Shown: positions 1 through 13,929 of the stretch, one piece after another
Layout: each line of letters begins with the position of its first letter
Numbering within the stretch: the first letter of the stretch is position 1
Source: Macrobrachium rosenbergii
Lineage: Eukaryota > Arthropoda > Malacostraca > Decapoda > Palaemonidae
Reading direction: 5' to 3'
Length of the DNA stretch: 64,000 bases
Assembly (NCBI RefSeq): GCF_040412425.1
Contig: NC_089782.1
Span: 45,811,322 to 45,875,321 of the forward strand
The notes under the pieces: generated by a model
Database searches by the model: none
Told to the model about the DNA's origin: nothing
Seen by the model: only the letters and a program-made list of their open reading frames with translations
Made by a program: the position numbers and the translations under genes

Positions 1-58
<58 letters not shown>
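1..58. repeat. (TA)n microsatellite
   Basis: Uninterrupted TA dinucleotide run that continues off the left edge of the window, so its full length is unknown. Confidence 0.98.
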
Positions 59-61
<3 letters not shown>

Positions 62-119
62 TTAACTTTATACTTAAACTTTGGAGTTTTATTCAGAAAA
101 AGTTGCAAGGTTTTATATA

Positions 120-132
120 CTATATATATGTA

Positions 133-180
<48 letters not shown>

Positions 181-195
181 TATGTATATGTATAT
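120..195. repeat. (TA)n microsatellite, interrupted
   Basis: TA run with TGTA interruptions, followed by a short CA run to about 208. The translated frames through it are repetitive Tyr-Ile and are not genes. Confidence 0.95.
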
Positions 196-208
196 ATACA
201 CACACAGC

Positions 209-938
209 GTCAGGTCTGTTTCCCTTAACAGAGTGGTTTCAACAAAGTGGTTTCAAACCTTGTGCAGAAAAATTCCACAAAATTCCATCCATACATCCCT
301 AACACCTTCCACATTGCATATCAAGAAGTTTATCATATATTTTCTTCAGGGCCACGTATGCCACATAAAACTCTCTCTCCCTTTTTTTCACAGTTCTCAC
401 TTCGCTTGATCCAGACACCGTCGTCCATGTCCAAAACAAAAATCTTTCTGTTCTTTGTCTTTCAGAATCAAAATCCTGCCATATACTATATCTGGCATAC
501 AAAGAATATAAAGCTATAATAATTGTAACGCCTACAACCGCCTATATCGCGTATACATTTTTACAAACAAACAGCTATTCATTTCTTTAGAAACCGTTCC
601 ATCATCCTGACTCACGAACAAAGCCTTGGTCAGTCACTGCTATATGTTTTCATTGCCACATTGCTTCCTCTCACAGTTTTACTCCCATCAACTCTTGAAG
701 TCTCTCCATCCTTCAGTCTTTTAATTTCCTTCCTTAGATTCTCAACAGTCACTTCCCCAGCATTCCCAAAATTGAACAGATCCTTTCCTCTGAAGCATCA
801 TTCGTCTCGGCCTCTCTTCTAACTTCCTAGTTCAACAAATCTCGAAATACTTGCTCGTCTTCCCAGCAGTGGATTCACTTTAGACAGCATCTCGCCATTT
901 GGTTCTTTTGTTTTGAGATAAATTTGTTCATCAACCTT
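209..938. other. unique sequence, no gene seen
   Basis: Non-repetitive, slightly pyrimidine-rich DNA. Short overlapping frames (up to 90 codons) run in several phases with no recognisable motif, so I see no gene here. Confidence 0.6.
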
Positions 939-1288
939 TTTTTAGTTGTCTGTAAAAGAAACTATTGAGATGGCTTTTTGTCTGTCCGTCCACCCTCAGA
1001 TCCTAAAAACTACTGAGGCTAGAGGGGCTGCGAATTGGTATGTTGATCATCTACCCTCCAATCATCAAACATACCAAATTGCAGCCTTCTAGCCTCAGTA
1101 GTGCTTATTTTATTTAAGGTTAGAATTAGCAGTGATCGTGCGTATGGCACCGCTGTAGGTGCTAACAACACAGGCCACCACCGGGCCGTGTCTGAGAGTT
1201 TCATGGGCCGTGGCTGAGAGTTTCATACAGCATTATGCGCTGTACAGAAAACTCGATTGCGACGAGGAAACTTCGTAGCATTTTTTAC
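939..1288 (+). repeat. family C structured dispersed repeat, copy 1
   Basis: One of three related copies in the window (others at 28523-28920 and 45164-45497). The left edge is a TTTTAG/TTTTCTGTAAAAG-like block; the right part holds TACAGAAAACTCGATTGCG. Between them lies a hairpin with a stem of about 42 bp (arms near 1006-1049 and 1061-1106, read as ACTACTGAGGCTAGA and its complement). The right end forms a small GC-rich hairpin, degenerate in this copy. No coding frame is seen. It is a short non-autonomous element of unassigned class; the strand is arbitrary. Confidence 0.75.
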
Positions 1289-1454
1289 TTGTTCTAAATT
1301 GACTTTGCTTTAGAACTTTCATCACCTAAATTTTTTACTCACCTTATGCTCTCTAGTGCTATTACTTGCCATATTTGTACTTTCTCTTATTCTCTTCAGG
1401 TACCCTATTCATCCTCTCGTAGCCTATGTCTGTATGTACTTTTATTCTCTTAGG
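1289..1454. other. unique spacer
   Basis: Short AT-rich spacer between family C copy 1 and SINE B copy 1; nothing recognised. Confidence 0.5.
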
Positions 1455-1735
1455 CAGTTAAGTATACCTTAGTTTAACCAGACCACTGAGCTGATTAACA
1501 GCTCTCCTAGGGCTGGCCCGAAGGATTAGACTTATTTTACGTGGCTAAGAACCAATTTGTTACCTAGCAACGGGACCTACAGCTTATTGTGGAATCCGAA
1601 CCACATTATTTCGAGAAATGAATTTCTATCACCAGAAACAAATTCCTCTAATTCTTCATTGGCCGGCCGGAGACTTGAACTCGGACCTAGCAGAGTGCTA
1701 CCCGAGAACTCACCGACTCGTCCAACGAGAGCTAG
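1455..1735 (-). mobile_element. tRNA-derived SINE, family B copy 1
   Basis: Read on the minus strand, the right end is a tRNA-like head with an A-box-like TGGACGAGTCGG and a B-box-like GAGTTCAAGTCTCC. The body follows, containing TGTGGTTCGGATTCCACAA and TAGGTCCCGTTGCTAGGTAA, and the 3' end is GGTATACTTAAC at 1455-1466. The same body occurs at 22312, 44456, 55706 and 56096. This copy is close to full length. It is non-coding and would depend on a LINE for mobility. Confidence 0.85.
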
Positions 1736-2105
1736 CAGTTACATCCCAGACAATTTCTTCCGTCATTGAATGCACTGTTGTTATTAACTTAGACCTTTCT
1801 GTATCCACAAGCAGTCCATGCAGTTTTACACATTGGTACTCTACTCCTTCCACCTCACCTTAAACTTCAATTTATTTTCCACCCATTGTATGTTTAAAAG
1901 AGATTCTCATTTCCATCTTGTCAAACGCACTTGTATGAATTTACATTTACAATCACGTTGTCACCCCTTCCTCCCCAACTTTGACTTGTAAATGTCTTAA
2001 TATCTTGAATTGTACTTCAACCAAGCAATAATCAGATGTACTCAAGTCTTTTCTTTTACTATCCAACTTGCACACACACACACATTACTATCTTCAACTT
2101 GTATC

Positions 2106-2108
<3 letters not shown>
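1736..2108. other. unique sequence, no gene seen
   Basis: AT-rich sequence with a short (CA)n at 2070-2083 and no feature I can support. Confidence 0.5.

Positions 2109-2191
<83 letters not shown>
2109..2191. repeat. (TA)n microsatellite
   Basis: About 41 uninterrupted TA units. Confidence 0.98.
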
Positions 2192-2194
<3 letters not shown>

Positions 2195-2448
2195 TGCATG
2201 TTAGTCCCTTTAATTTCAAATTTTCATATACAGAATGTAGCTTATTTATGGCGTGTTTTCATGCGTTTTTTGTTTGTAAGTTAATTGGAACTTACAAGTA
2301 TAAGAATATTTCAATATTTCAATTATTGTGTTTAACTTGAATAAGCACAACCGATAGACACTTCATTGAACCAGTCATTAACTACTGTACAGTTCTGTCC
2401 CGAAGTAGCGCACGAAATGCAGTAAATAGACAATATCGATTAGTATGA

Positions 2449-2449
<1 letters not shown>

Positions 2450-2530
<81 letters not shown>
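2450..2530. repeat. (CT)n microsatellite
   Basis: About 40 CT units followed by a C-rich tract to 2605, making a 150-bp pyrimidine run on the plus strand. Confidence 0.98.
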
Positions 2531-2533
<3 letters not shown>

Positions 2534-2759
2534 ACCCCCCATGGCGAGACAGCGGTTTCCTACGTTCCCTTCCTTCCCCCTCCCCCCCCCTCCCCCTCCT
2601 ACCTTTTCCCCTTGGAGGTGGTTATGTGTACCTGCTCTTGCAACCATGATTGTATTGTGTGTGTGTGTCAGGTTTTCCCACTGGTGGGATCGTTGGGGTG
2701 GCAATGTTAGCTCCTGTAAGTGTGTTGGATGCAACAGCAAGCATAGGATGTACCAGAGT

Positions 2760-2815
2760 TTTATATATATATACACATCCATATATACAATGTATATATA
2801 TTAATATATATATAT

Positions 2816-2896
<81 letters not shown>

Positions 2897-3095
2897 CTGT
2901 ATATATAATATATATGTATATCCATCTATAAATGTATATATATATATGTATAATGCATATATATATACACACATATATATATATGTATGTATGTATATAT
3001 TTATATATACTGTATATATGTATGTGTACACACATATATATATACATATATATGTGTGTTGTGTTTGTGTGTGTATGTGTACACACACACGCGCA
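2760..3095. repeat. compound (TA)n/(CA)n/(GT)n microsatellite
   Basis: TA runs with regular TGTA and CACA interruptions pass into GT and CA runs by 3055-3092. The pattern is that of an ageing dinucleotide repeat. Confidence 0.95.
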
Positions 3096-3384
3096 CATAG
3101 AAAACAAAAATGTCACCAAAAAATAAAGACAACTAACTGAAGTTTTCAAATTCATATTTAATTATTAAGCGTTTAATTAACTGGTGTTTCGAGTGCGCTC
3201 CCTCCTCAAACTTTTAGTTGACATTATTAACACAAGAAAGCCAAAATACTTGGCCAAGTATATCCGCAAATATAATCCTTGGAAATTAGTGTTTGCGTCC
3301 GTATCTGCAATGCCTTCGTATGCAAATTTGCTTATATGTGCTATTTAGTTAGTGCCACGAATTTTGAGAACTGAGTACACGAAG
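3096..3384. other. unique AT-rich sequence
   Basis: No frame or motif recognised. Confidence 0.5.
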
Positions 3385-3399
3385 TTATTATTATTATTA

Positions 3400-3440
<41 letters not shown>

Positions 3441-3450
3441 TATTATTATT
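3385..3450. repeat. (TTA)n microsatellite
   Basis: About 22 TTA units with one CAT variant. It may be the expanded tail of an unrecognised retroelement, but no 3' end is visible beside it. Confidence 0.95.
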
Positions 3451-3846
3451 GGGAAAGGTGTTACAACAGATGGGCACTTATTCATCCATCAGTGAGAGGT
3501 GTTTTTTTTTTCTCTCACTCTAAGCTATCCCGTTATAAGAGAAATATGGGAAACGACCGACTGGTGATTAGATTTATTATCCTACGCCTTTGTACCTTGA
3601 TTTTTTTGCCGTAACTAGCTTCCGGCACAACTATGAAGCCTCCAAAAGAAACCTCTGAAATCTCCCCCCCCCAAAAAAAAAAAGTATTTTAGCAAAAATA
3701 CACCTTTCTTCTTTTGCAGCTTATCGATAGAGTGTGCGTTTCTTCTTAGACAGCCACAGTTTTTTTTTTTTCTTGCTTTAAACTTTACCTTTTTTTTCCC
3801 GTGAGTGAGGTATGCAGTGGTAGAATATTTAAATGGATAAAAAAAC

Positions 3847-3877
<31 letters not shown>

Positions 3878-4764
3878 TGCTAATGTTTTGTATTGCACTG
3901 AAGATAATTGTTTTTCAGTTACAGTCAACCTTTGATATGTCTTCTGTAGTTTTCTCTACAATTTTTAAAAAGTGGTAGACCTAATTTAAGTTTACATTAC
4001 GTATTGGTGAAGTATACTATTTTAACAGGATTATATCACTTTATTAGAGCGTTTCTGGTATTACTTTACATATCCATCTTTTATTCACATATGACCTAGA
4101 CACAGTAGTTTTGTTACGAAGTGGGAATTAATATGTAATGGAGTGTGGGGAAAGGCCGGGTTAAGTGGTGGTAATTTTATTATTATTAATCAACTTGAAA
4201 ACACTTTTTCATGAAACTAGCGTAGATGACCATTAACGTGCCAGTCAGTATTCCACAGCTTGGAATTGTGTTTGATAATTTTCGTATCAGTAAATTATGA
4301 AACGTATTAACTGCTCCTAACTCCGCTAAAAATTTATTGCTTCAGTTAATAGTATAGTCCTTGAAGCCACAGATGTTGTGTTGGGGTCGCGTCTGGTACT
4401 GTGTTCAGTTCTTGACAGTTCCCTTAGTGCGACCTAGTTGTGATTTCACATTATTTTTTTATAGGTTCCAAAGCTAACTGTATCATTAGATTAGATATGT
4501 AAAACTTAATGTTACAACTAGGAAATGTCAGGGATTCAACAAGTTTTATTCAAGGTTTTTTCTGGGAGGTCTCTTCCACAGAGTTGCGCAGCTTTTGACA
4601 ATATCTGGCGTAAGACCTTGGGGAGCTTTTTTCTGCTCCTAATTGACTTCTTCGTTTTTGTTTAAGTAATTGTCATCTTATTGTTGTAACATACTATGAC
4701 TCACCTAGCACTGGATGTAATTCTGGTGACTTATCGCAGGGCTAATTCCTTCCCTGTACGTTTG

Positions 4765-4765
<1 letters not shown>
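3451..4765. other. unique AT-rich sequence with a short (TTA)n
   Basis: Mostly unique. It contains (ATT)n at 3850-3877 and several homopolymer runs of 8-13 bases. I see no coding frame over 60 codons. Confidence 0.5.

Positions 4766-4825
<60 letters not shown>
4766..4825. repeat. (CT)n microsatellite
   Basis: Thirty CT units. Confidence 0.98.
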
Positions 4826-4828
<3 letters not shown>

Positions 4829-6508
4829 CATGACCTTCCTCTGAAACTTATGTATGCTTTCGCATACTTTGTATGCAAATATACCATTGTCAGTCTAACC
4901 CACTGTGGCTTTCTGCTGTTCTCATCAGCAGAAATTGATTAAAAACTGTCCCTAATGTTCTGGCTCCTACCGACAACTTCGCATATTTTTCGTCAGAAGT
5001 TTGCTTCTTAATAAGTTCTTTCATGAAAAATGCTTGTTCTTTTTAGTACGTGGCAGGGATTGTATTCTTTTTTTTTTTTTTTTTTTACTTCGTTGCGCCA
5101 TGTTGAAAGTTTCTCGTGCTGTCATGTTCAAGAGAATGCATGTCAGTACCAAGGCCTTGATCAGTACGTAAAGGGTACAATCATCAATATTATCCACATT
5201 GCCTTCGGGTCCAAACCAAACGATTAAGGCTTTATTGTATTCACCTGAATAACCATTGCACAAAAGGAAACGTTAGCTGCGTAAATTTTAAAACAAAATT
5301 CACGGAAAACTTGAAAAAAAGAATTTCGTGTGTTTCCTGACCAGAGAATAAGCCTTTGTGGAATATGTAATTAGAACAAAACCGTTAATACACACGGTTT
5401 TGTCATGCGATTTCCGTTAGCGTCTGGGCAGCCAGAGAGTATTCTGAAGCGTTTCTCGGTTTTGTTTTATGTTGAGGGAACGACCCCATAACTCTGCAGA
5501 ACTGAGTAGAAGACAATGACTCCAGTGCGTTTACCTCTGTTGAGAGAGATTGTTTGGACGATTTAGAGCCTATATGGATAAGCGCCTTTGATCACTTCTT
5601 TGATCGTCTTCATAATCGCTTGGTAATTACGCCAAGGGCTTTGGTTCATAGTTAGTAAGTGTCGAATATGATATTATTATATCTGTTTGTACTGACGATT
5701 CAATTGTATTCACTTTTTTTGTGACTTGCATGCTCTGATGGAGCCATTGCATTAGGTAATAAGTGGAAATGATTTATTCACGAATTACAGGAACAAGAAT
5801 AGGGCCAAGAAATGTTGCCAGTCACGAAATGATGAAAGAGATTTCATAAATGGAGAGGTTCTTGACTGTGTCAATTTACTATAGCAAATTAACGTAAGTC
5901 AGTCGTAGGAGACAGGAAACGATAACCCTTTGGAGTGTTTGTGAAATGATGACAGAGGACTGGACTCTTTGTTATTTTGTCATAATTAGTTTGTTTTAGG
6001 AATATATTTTTTTGGTGGGGGGGATTTTGCAAAATATGCTACTGTTACTACTACTACTACTGCTTCCATGGGAACTGTGATATATTTCAAATATATTATT
6101 ATTAGTAATTTATTTAGACCATGTAGAAGTATGGCCATTGTTCTGAGGTTCCATTCCCTTAGATATTTTATTCTTTTGTTGTTTTCATGTCATGTAAATC
6201 ATTTATAGAGGCCATTTGCTCTCAGATTTAAATAAAAACTACTAATTCATGTCTTTGATGGCTCAAATATTTATCAGACTGTGTAATGATGACTAATGCA
6301 AAATGAATTAACTCTCAATTGTACTTTTTAAGGTCTTACGACTATATGTGCTACAGGTGCGTTCCATTGTGCGTGTGAGTTTCGTGCACGCGCGAGCCTG
6401 CGTGCGCGCACTGCTTTATTTTTCTCTTTGAAGCAACTGCACTCGTGCAAGCATAAACTTTGAGCACTACGACACAACCTCAGTGCGCCTCTGCTGCATG
6501 TTCTTGGT
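4826..6508. other. unique sequence, no gene seen
   Basis: Contains a poly(T) run at 5069-5086 and a short CTA run near 6050. The two overlapping frames near 5021-5263, on opposite strands, carry no motif and seem to be chance. Confidence 0.5.
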
Positions 6509-6570
6509 TTGTGTGTGTGTGTGTGTGTGTACTTGTTCTTGTGTGTGCTTGTGTGTGTGTGTGTGTGTGT
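6509..6570. repeat. (GT)n microsatellite
   Basis: Two GT runs separated by ACTTGTTCTT; Cys/Val-rich frames over it are artefacts. Confidence 0.97.
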
Positions 6571-7673
6571 TTGCGCAAAGGGTTTTGCGTGTTGCACTTT
6601 TGTCTGGCAGCGGAATGAAAGGGTCTCTCGTTTTGGGCGATTTCATAACCTGTATTTATCTGTCCTGTCTTCATTCACTTGTTTTTTCGTCTCACGTACT
6701 TTGGGCTTTACCATTCTGCCTTATGAAGTTGCCAGTATTGCGCCTCAAGATTTTATTTACACTTTCTGCGCCATGCCTTGTCAACGTGCAAAATCATTTA
6801 TTTTTTTTTATATCTTTGCCTAGTCGACTTAAGAGTTATGTTCTTTCATATACCAGTCATGTAATTTTGGGAATATATTCTTCTTATATAATCGGTTAGC
6901 TTGCCATGTGGTATCGTTAAACGCCACTTCGATTTTTTATTTAACAGTCGACTGGTCTTTTAAGGTAATTTAGTAAATATGCAGCCTATGATAAATATTT
7001 TTATAACTGGCTAGAAAGCCATGTGATTTCGCAGATGTAACTTTGCTTATGGGTTTGCTGAAATGTTTGTCATTTATTTGTCTGCTTTGTACGTTTGCAT
7101 ACATGTACATATTTTTGCACACATCTTTATTGAAATTTGACTTCACTTGACGCCTTTAATATTGGGAATGATTATCTTAAGCTATTCTCTGGTTTGACCG
7201 TATCGCAGATAGTGGCTGTCTGGTCATTAAAATGGTAAAGCAAATAAGAAAGAAAATCCCAGATTTGTTCTTTCTTTTGATGTATGTGGGTTATAGCACA
7301 GACGCTTGAAGATATACCTACACGATATAATATATATGTTTGTACAGTGTTGGCTATAATTAACTTTTCACACAAACATATAAATTTGCGTACTTGATTT
7401 TATATGCCTATATGTAATTTTAGGCACGGGATATGCCTTATGAATGAGAAACATAGCATAAGGAAATTAACTTTCTCTGATGTTTCTTCAAAAACGCTTT
7501 ATTTCTTATTGGGCACTATTTGCTTCCCAAGGGTTATTTTTGGACGTCCCACCTTTTGTCAGTTTGGTGCATTCTCTTTGTTTTAATGGTAAAATTGTTT
7601 AAATTTGAATTTTATTGCACTTGTTACCAAGATATTTTTTCTTATCTTTTCAATGGATAAATTTGAAAATAAC
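6571..7673. other. unique AT-rich sequence
   Basis: Short frames (60-104 codons) overlap the GT run or lack any motif. No feature supported. Confidence 0.5.
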
Positions 7674-7751
7674 AAGACTTGATTATTCTCATGGGATTGC
7701 CAAGGATTATAAATATGAGAGGAAGGATTCGGGCTTTGTTCAGTTGAACGG

Positions 7752-7814
<63 letters not shown>

Positions 7815-7904
7815 CTGTGTTATTTAGGAAGACTTGATTATTCTCTTGGGATTGCAAAGGATGATAAATAAGAGAGGAAGGATTCGGACTTTGTTCAGTT
7901 GAGT

Positions 7905-7956
<52 letters not shown>

Positions 7957-8048
7957 CTGTATTATTTAGGAAGACTTGATTATTCTCATGGGATTGCCAA
8001 GGATTATAAATATGAGAGGAAGGATTCGGGCTTTGTTCAGTTGAGTGG

Positions 8049-8109
<61 letters not shown>

Positions 8110-8120
8110 CTGCATTATTT
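7674..8120 (+). repeat. composite minisatellite: ~95-bp unit alternating with (CT)n, 3 copies
   Basis: The block beginning GACTTGATTATTCTC and ending TTTGTTCAGTTGA occurs at about 7675, 7830 and 7972, each time followed by a GGATC(C) and 46-58 bp of CT, then GGACTGTGTTATTT-like sequence. The microsatellite is therefore an internal part of a larger unit of about 150 bp. Confidence 0.93.
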
Positions 8121-8519
8121 AAGAAGCATTCTGGTTGGATCCTGCCTGTATTTTCAACTTCGTTATTGCGTAGCATCGTTTGAATTTCATGACCAGAATT
8201 TGATGATGCAGTGAGATGACGAGAAAATTGTCCAAGCTGAAATTTCTTGGTAGTTTTAAACGTCATTTAGTTCTTGAAATCGACGTCCCAGTGGTTCTTC
8301 TCTTCTGTTAGCCTGTTCTATTGTGAATTTAAGTGATCATTTGCCTCTTGAAGTAAGAGTTCTCAGTCCTGTTCTAGAGTGACAGTAAACTGAAGTTATC
8401 ATTCATTTCTCGGGGTAAAATTTTTTATTTTTTCTCAAGCAATAATACACTTAAGTTAACGATAGTATATTTGTGTTGATTTCCTTTAATATAAATAAAA
8501 GGCTGCAATCATTACTTCT
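8121..8519. other. unique spacer
   Basis: AT-rich; nothing recognised. Confidence 0.5.
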
Positions 8520-10165
8520 CAACGTTGAAGTTGCTATTCTTTTAACTAAGCAAAAATAAATAAAGGCACTGAATCATTTTTCACATTGAAAATAACCCAG
8601 CGTTGAAGTTGCTATTCTTTTCAGTTAGCAAAAATAATTTGAAGCATTGAATCATTTCTCAGTGAAAAAATTTATGCGTTTTCACTTTACAAAACACAGT
8701 GAAGCATTGAGTAGTTTCTCACGGTGAAAATGTTTATGCATTTTCATTTTACCAAATACATTGAAGTATTGAATAGTTTCTCACAGTGAAAATGTTTATG
8801 CGTTTTCACTTTACAAAATACATTGAAGCATTGATTAGTTTCTGACAGTGAAAATGTTTATGCATTTTCACTTTACAAAATACATTGAAGCATTGATTAG
8901 TTTCTGACAGTGAAAATGTTTATGCGTTTTCACTTTACAAAATACATTGAAGCATTGATTAGTTTCTGACAGTGAAAATGTTTATGCGTTTTACTTTACA
9001 AAATACATTGAAGCATTGATTAGTTTCTGACAGTGAAAATGTTTATGCGTTTTCACTTTACAAAATACATTGAAGCATTGATTAGTTTCTGACAGTGAAA
9101 ATGTTTATGCGTTTTCACTTTACAAAATACATTGAAGCATTGATTAGTTTCTGACAGTGAAAATGTTTATGTGTTTTCACTTTACAAAATACATTGAAGC
9201 ATTGATTAGTTTCTGACAGTGAAAATGTTTATGCGTTTTCACTTTACAAAATAAATTGAAGCATTGAATAGTTTCTCACAGTGAAAATGTTTATGCATTT
9301 TCACTTCAAAATACACTGAAGCATTGAATAGTTTCTCACGGTGAAAACGTTTATGCGTTTTCACTTTACAAAATACATTGAAGCATTGAATAATTTCTTA
9401 CAGTGAAAATGTTTATGGGTTTTCACTTTACAAAATACACTGAAGCATTGAACAGTTTCTCACGGTGAAAATGTTTATGCATTTTCACTTTACAAAATAA
9501 ATTGAAGCATTGAATCATTTCTCACAGTGTTAAATGTTTATGCGTTTTCACTTAACAAAATAAATTGAAGCCTCACGGTGAAAACGTTTATGCGTTTTCA
9601 CTTAACAAAATAAATAGATGCATTTAATAGTTTCTCATAGTGAAAATGTTTATGCGTTTTTACTTAACAAAATAAATTGAAGCATTGAGTCTTCTCACAA
9701 TGAAAATGTTTATGCGTTTTCACTTTACAGAATAAATTGAAAGATTGAAGAATCATTTCTCACAGTGAAAATGTTTATGCATTTTCACTTTACTAAATAG
9801 ATTGAAGCATTGAATCATTTCTCACAGTGAAAATGTTTATGCGTTTTCACTTTAATAAAATAAATTGAAGCACTGAATCATTTCTCACAGTGAAAATGTT
9901 TATGCATTTTCATTTTACAAAATAAATTGAAGCATTGAATCATTTCTCACAGTGAAAATGTTTATGTTTTCAATTTACAAAATGAATTGAAGCATTGAAT
10001 AGTTTCTCACAGTGAAAATATATATGCGTTTTCACTTTACAAAATAAATTGAAGCACTGAATAATTTCTCACAGTGAAAATGTTTATGCATTTTCACTTG
10101 ACAAAATAAATGGAAGCATTGAATCATTTCTCACAATGAAAATGTCTATGCGTTTTCACTTGACC
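8520..10165 (+). repeat. 62-bp tandem repeat array (~26 copies)
   Basis: Unit includes GAAGCATTGATTAGTTTCTG and ATGTTTATGCGTTTTCAC. The exact spacing of GAAGCATTGA at 8825 and 8887 gives 62 bp. Copies at about 8825-9240 are nearly identical, whereas both edges are degenerate; the first two units (8524 and 8601) are longer, about 77 bp. This is the usual picture of unequal exchange homogenising the array centre. The period is not a multiple of three, and it is not coding. Confidence 0.95.
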
Positions 10166-10514
10166 AGTGATATACTGTATTGATCAGTTACTTCTAAAAT
10201 TAGCGGTTAGTCATTATATTAATCAGGTCTAATGATTATTCAAAGGACATCAATGAATAGATGTGGTCGATTACTTCGGAAGTAGATTATTTTTCTTTTA
10301 ATAATTAAAAAGGACTTAATTAGGTGAGCTCATTTTGGCTTTAATGAAAATTGTTTTGGTGACTTCTGAAAATGGAAGTGAAGATTTGCTAATTAACATA
10401 GAGGATGTTATTAATCCTAATGGAGTGGAGTTATATTACTCTGTGGCTTCAAATATCATTTACTTTCAAACACTCATTTATTTTTCAAATAAAATGAATC
10501 ATTATTTGTTATAC
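10166..10514. other. spacer between two minisatellites
   Basis: AT-rich; contains most of a 77-codon frame (10335-10568) without any motif, which I do not call as a gene. Confidence 0.45.
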
Positions 10515-11965
10515 AGTATTAAACTGGAGCGGTCATTTACTTCCCAAATCAGCCTTTATTCAGTATAATAAACCATATTTCTCATTTACTTCCCAAAATA
10601 GTCTTTATTCTTGATAAACTGGAGTGCTCATTTACTTCCAAAATTAGTCGTTATTCAGTGTAATAAACCATATTTCTCATTTACATCAGTATAACAACCA
10701 GAGTTCTCATTTCTTCCCAAAGTAGTCTTTATTCTTGATAAACAGGAGTGTTCATCTACTTCCCAAATTAGTTTTTATTCAGTATAATAAACCAGAGTTC
10801 TCATTTTCTTCCTAAAGTAGTTGTTATTTTTGATAAACTGGAGCGCTCATTTACTTCCTAAAATATCCTTTATTCAGTATAATAAACTAGAGTTCTCATT
10901 TTCTTCCCAAAGTAGTCTTTATTCTTGGTAAACTGGAGCGGTCATTTACTTCCCAAATCAACCTTTGTTCAGCATAATCAACCATAGTTCTCATTTACTT
11001 CCCAAAGTAGTCTTTATTCTTGATAAACTGGAGAGCTCATTTACTTCCCAAATGAATCTTTATTCAATATAATGAACCAGAGTTCATTTACTTCCCAGAG
11101 TAGTCTTTATTCAGATCAAATTCAAATCTGTATTCATATGCAATTACTTGTAATTACATGAGTAACTCATATTTTTAAAAAAATCACAGATAAAATCTTA
11201 CTCAACACAGAGAAAGTCTAAAGTAAGAATAGTTTCCTCTGCTTCGTAACAGGTAATCGGTGTGTTTTCCTTGCAGTCTGTTAATTCTTTACATAAATTG
11301 ATCCTCATTTTGTCTTCACAATTATCAGTTTTCTTTAGTAATTGCTTAACACTTCTCACAGTAGTATTATTTTGTAACAAATTGCCGATTATAAACTGGA
11401 GCGCTCATATACTTTCCAAATTAGTTTTTATGCATTGTAACAAACCAGATTTCTCATTTACTTCCCAAAGTAGTCAAAACTTATTCAGACTTTTATAATA
11501 AAAACAAGAGTTCTCATTTACTTCTCAAAGTAGTCTCTATTCTTGATAAATTGGAGCGCTCATTTACTTCCCAAATTGGTCGTTATTCAGTATAACAAAC
11601 CAGATTTCTCATTTACTTCCCAAATTAGTCTTTGTTCTTGATAAACTGGAGTGCTCATTTACTTCCCAAATTAACCTTTATTCAGCAAAATAAACAAAAG
11701 TTTTCATTTACTTCTCAAAGTAGTCTCTATTCTTGATAAACAGGAGCGCTCATTTACCTACCATCCCACCATCCCAAATTGGTCGTTATTCAGTGTAATA
11801 AGCCACATTTCTTGTTTACTTCCCAGAGTAGTCTTGATAAACTGGAGGGTTCATTTACTTTCCAAATCAACATTTCTTCAGTATTATAAGCCAGAATTCT
11901 CATTTACTTCCCAAAGTAGTCTTTACCCTGAATTAACTGAAATGCTCGTAGACTTCGTAAGTAGC
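10515..11965 (+). repeat. 95-bp tandem repeat made of two ~47-bp half-units
   Basis: Half-units share CTCATTTACTTCCCAAA and AGTCTTTATTC. One half ends in TTGATAAACTGGAG and the other in AGTATAATAAACCAGAG. TTGATA/TTGGTA falls at 10830, 10925 and 11020, giving 95 bp. The array is interrupted at about 11110-11390 by unrelated AT-rich sequence. Divergence between copies is moderate. Confidence 0.9.
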
Positions 11966-12198
11966 CTTGATTCGTCCTAGCAACCTCGAATAATGACTAT
12001 TTAGCCCGCCAGGCAGTGCATAAAATCGACGGTCCTCTGCAAGGTTGAGAGCGTGATATTAATTTTCGTGGCAAGTAGAGCATCCCTTTAAAAATGCAGA
12101 TTCGGTCGAGATTGCAATACGCCGTGGTCATACGGGCCGGGCCCCCTTCGTTTTACTATCTCCTACGCTTATCTTCAAGGGGATGGAGCGCTGTGGTC

Positions 12199-12199
<1 letters not shown>

Positions 12200-12247
<48 letters not shown>
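12200..12247. repeat. (CT)n microsatellite
   Basis: About 24 CT units; pairs in opposite sense with the GA tract that begins at 12321. Confidence 0.97.
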
Positions 12248-12252
<5 letters not shown>

Positions 12253-12320
12253 GCTATATACTCCGTTTTCAGTGTTACTCCGGCTACCGGAAAGTTCGTA
12301 AAAAGTTTGATTGCTTTTTT

Positions 12321-12545
12321 GAGAGAGAGAGAGAGAGAGAGATAGAGAGAAGAATAAGAGACACCTGGAATAAGAGAATAGAGAGAGAGAGAGAGAGAGA
12401 TTCAGACCTAGATACGGAAGCAAGTAATAAGAGACACCTGGAATAAGTAGCAGTAGAGAGAAAGAGAGAATGAGAGAGCTGACAGTATGAAAGCAGTGAG
12501 AGAGAGAGACGCCTAGAGTAAGGAAGGCGAGAGAGAGAGGTTTCA
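12321..12545 (+). repeat. (GA)n with a repeated ~25-bp spacer
   Basis: GA runs are separated by copies of AGACACCTGGAATAAG (12358 and 12431) and by GACGCCTAGAGTAAGG (12508), a third divergent form. A composite unit like those at 7674 and 60558. Confidence 0.85.
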
Positions 12546-12662
12546 AGTTTTGTTCGTGTGCGTGTGTCATGTTGTTGAAGAGTATTGTGGACAAACTCTT
12601 GGTCTTTTAAGTTCGAGTTTGGAACGTCCCGTGGCATTCTATTTATATGCATGTTTGTGTAA

Positions 12663-12706
12663 AGATGGCACCTCGTGTGTGTGTGTGTGTGTATGTGTGT
12701 GTGCGC
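12663..12706. repeat. (GT)n microsatellite
   Basis: GT run with one A interruption. Confidence 0.93.
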
Positions 12707-12890
12707 TTTCATGTTTGTTTGTAATCGGAGGAACACAGTGTCTCTTGCTGGAAAAGTTTAGGGATTTTAAAGTGCGGTGACATTTGAAAGCTTTTCAAGG
12801 TTGTCGCACTTTCATCTGATGGTGTCATGGGTGAACAAAGATTTTCCTTTTTGCATGGCTTGCCATGGCCACGCCCGAAAAGTTAAAAAG

Positions 12891-12892
<2 letters not shown>

Positions 12893-12928
<36 letters not shown>

Positions 12929-12952
12929 AAGTTAACATTGAGAGAGAGACCC
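12893..12952. repeat. (GA)n microsatellite
   Basis: GA run of about 32 bp and a second short GA block after a spacer. Confidence 0.93.
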
Positions 12953-13036
12953 AGTTAAATACAATAACAGTTAACAAATAATTAATGAAACGTTCATCGA
13001 GAGAAAGTGCACAAATAATTAATGAAACGTTCATTG

Positions 13037-13929
<893 letters not shown>

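Noticed and set aside
2010..2340. Tyr-Ile repeat frames over TA tracts, here and at 2622, 42096, 46135, 52812, 54714, 59923 and 62933
   Set aside because: Translations of (TA)n; no unique coding sequence.
12175..12736. Leu/Ser-rich and Arg/Glu-rich frames around the CT/GA tracts
   Set aside because: Products of dinucleotide repeats on both strands.
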